Below, piece by piece: positions 51,025-51,321 of a DNA stretch of 51,321 nt (position 1 is the first letter of the stretch; the number at the start of each line of letters is the position of its first letter). The notes under the pieces are model-generated. The model ran no database searches, was not told the origin of the DNA, and was given only the letters and a program-made list of their open reading frames with translations. The stretch is from Ruminococcus sp. (lineage in GTDB: Bacteria; Bacillota; Clostridia; Oscillospirales; Acutalibacteraceae): assembly GCA_017411835.1 (NCBI GenBank), contig JAFQPG010000011.1, positions 1-51,321 of the forward strand, read 5' to 3'. The position numbers and the translations under genes are program-made.

Positions 51025-51090
51025 GTGTTACGGAATTACTGCTAATTTTACCCCGTTTTCTACCGTTTCATTAGATGGGAATTAGCAAGG
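51025..51090. other. Conserved arm motifs beside att-like repeat 2
   Basis: GTGTTACG (51025-51032), TTACTGCTAAT (51036-51046) and ATTAGCAAGG (51081-51090) match those beside repeat 1. The first two have identical spacing from the tRNA fragment; the third is shifted by 11 nt, one helical turn. The surrounding bases 50939-51202 differ from copy 1 and contain no gene. Confidence 0.6.
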
Positions 51091-51202
51091 GGTTCGGATT
51101 TAGGGAAACGGTTATATTCCCACAAGATACCTTTATTTAATCGCTTGTACCTCGGTCTGTTACCGAGTTTTATTTATTTTACTCACTTCGCTAAATAAGA
51201 AT

Positions 51203-51321
51203 TTACTTTGTCAGCATTTCGATTGCTTCTTCCTTGGTGGAAACAAAAAATACACTCTTGCCTTTATTGCTCTCATAGATAAAATCCTTGAGAGGTTTGC
51301 TGGTATAACGAGAGTAATCGC
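51203..51321 (-). CDS. C-terminal end of a DUF4180-like protein (partial)
   Basis: The last 39 codons of a gene that enters from the right. The visible peptide includes DYSRYTSKPLKDFIYESNKG and VFFVSTKEEAIEMLTK. The order YTSK, LKDFIYESN and FFV...EEA matches what I recall of the C-terminus of DUF4180 proteins, small proteins of unknown function common in Firmicutes. It begins the segment beyond the second att-like repeat. The start lies outside the window. Confidence 0.6.
   Translation of the reverse strand, partial: DYSRYTSKPLKDFIYESNKGKSVFFVSTKEEAIEMLTK

Overview
The window looks like a chromosomal segment of an anaerobic, low-to-moderate-GC Firmicute of the class Clostridia, most like the gut or rumen Ruminococcaceae/Oscillospiraceae. 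Evidence: two secreted proteins end in type I dockerins, housekeeping genes run in a Firmicute order (rnj, gdpP, rplI, dnaB, tilS, hpt, ftsH, uvrA), and there are PadR/DUF1700/DUF4097 and AzlCD operons. No complete tRNA or rRNA gene is present. Assignments rest on reading motifs and gene order; no search was run.

Layout. 1-2.7 kb: an AT-rich accessory island of three genes, one with a PD-(D/E)XK-type nuclease domain, lying between two 150-bp direct copies of a multi-hairpin repeat. 2.7-12.5 kb: a dockerin/FIVAR protein, a nicotinamidase-like hydrolase with an NMN adenylyltransferase-like enzyme, a dockerin-bearing transglutaminase-like protein, an isoprenylcysteine methyltransferase-like protein, DegV and hemolysin III proteins, an XRE regulator, and a PadR-DUF1700-DUF4097 operon. 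12.6-17.6 kb: two paralogous polar amino-acid ABC importers, each ordered binding protein, permease, ATPase. 17.7-19.6 kb: a lipase-like hydrolase and a phosphopantetheinyl transferase, followed by a phased array of short palindromes. 19.7-23.4 kb: a phage-derived tail-fibre/XhlA-like/holin/endolysin cassette with no other prophage genes. 23.5-35.9 kb: the housekeeping run. 36.2-38.3 kb: rnhA, a cysteine desulfurase and its Fe-S scaffold. 38.4-39.7 kb: a lone phage replisome-organizer-like gene and nrdR. 39.9-47.9 kb: a sodium symporter, azlCD, lipoproteins, a DUF74 protein, RlmA and other envelope genes. 47.9-51.3 kb: an accessory region built on two identical 78-bp copies of a tRNA-Arg(CCU) 3' half, enclosing an AMP-ligase and a membrane protein, with a DUF4180-like gene starting the next segment.

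Most genes are on the minus strand. The housekeeping block links translation (rplI, tilS), replication and repair (dnaB, uvrA), purine salvage (hpt), c-di-AMP turnover (gdpP), RNA decay (rnj) and membrane proteolysis (ftsH). The parts that most deserve a second look are (i) the tandem tRNA-Arg attachment-site array, whose copies share arm motifs at exactly conserved distances although no integrase is in view; (ii) a roughly 72-nt leader shared by two phage-derived loci 16 kb apart; (iii) the 41-bp-phased palindrome array; and (iv) the repeat-bounded nuclease island.
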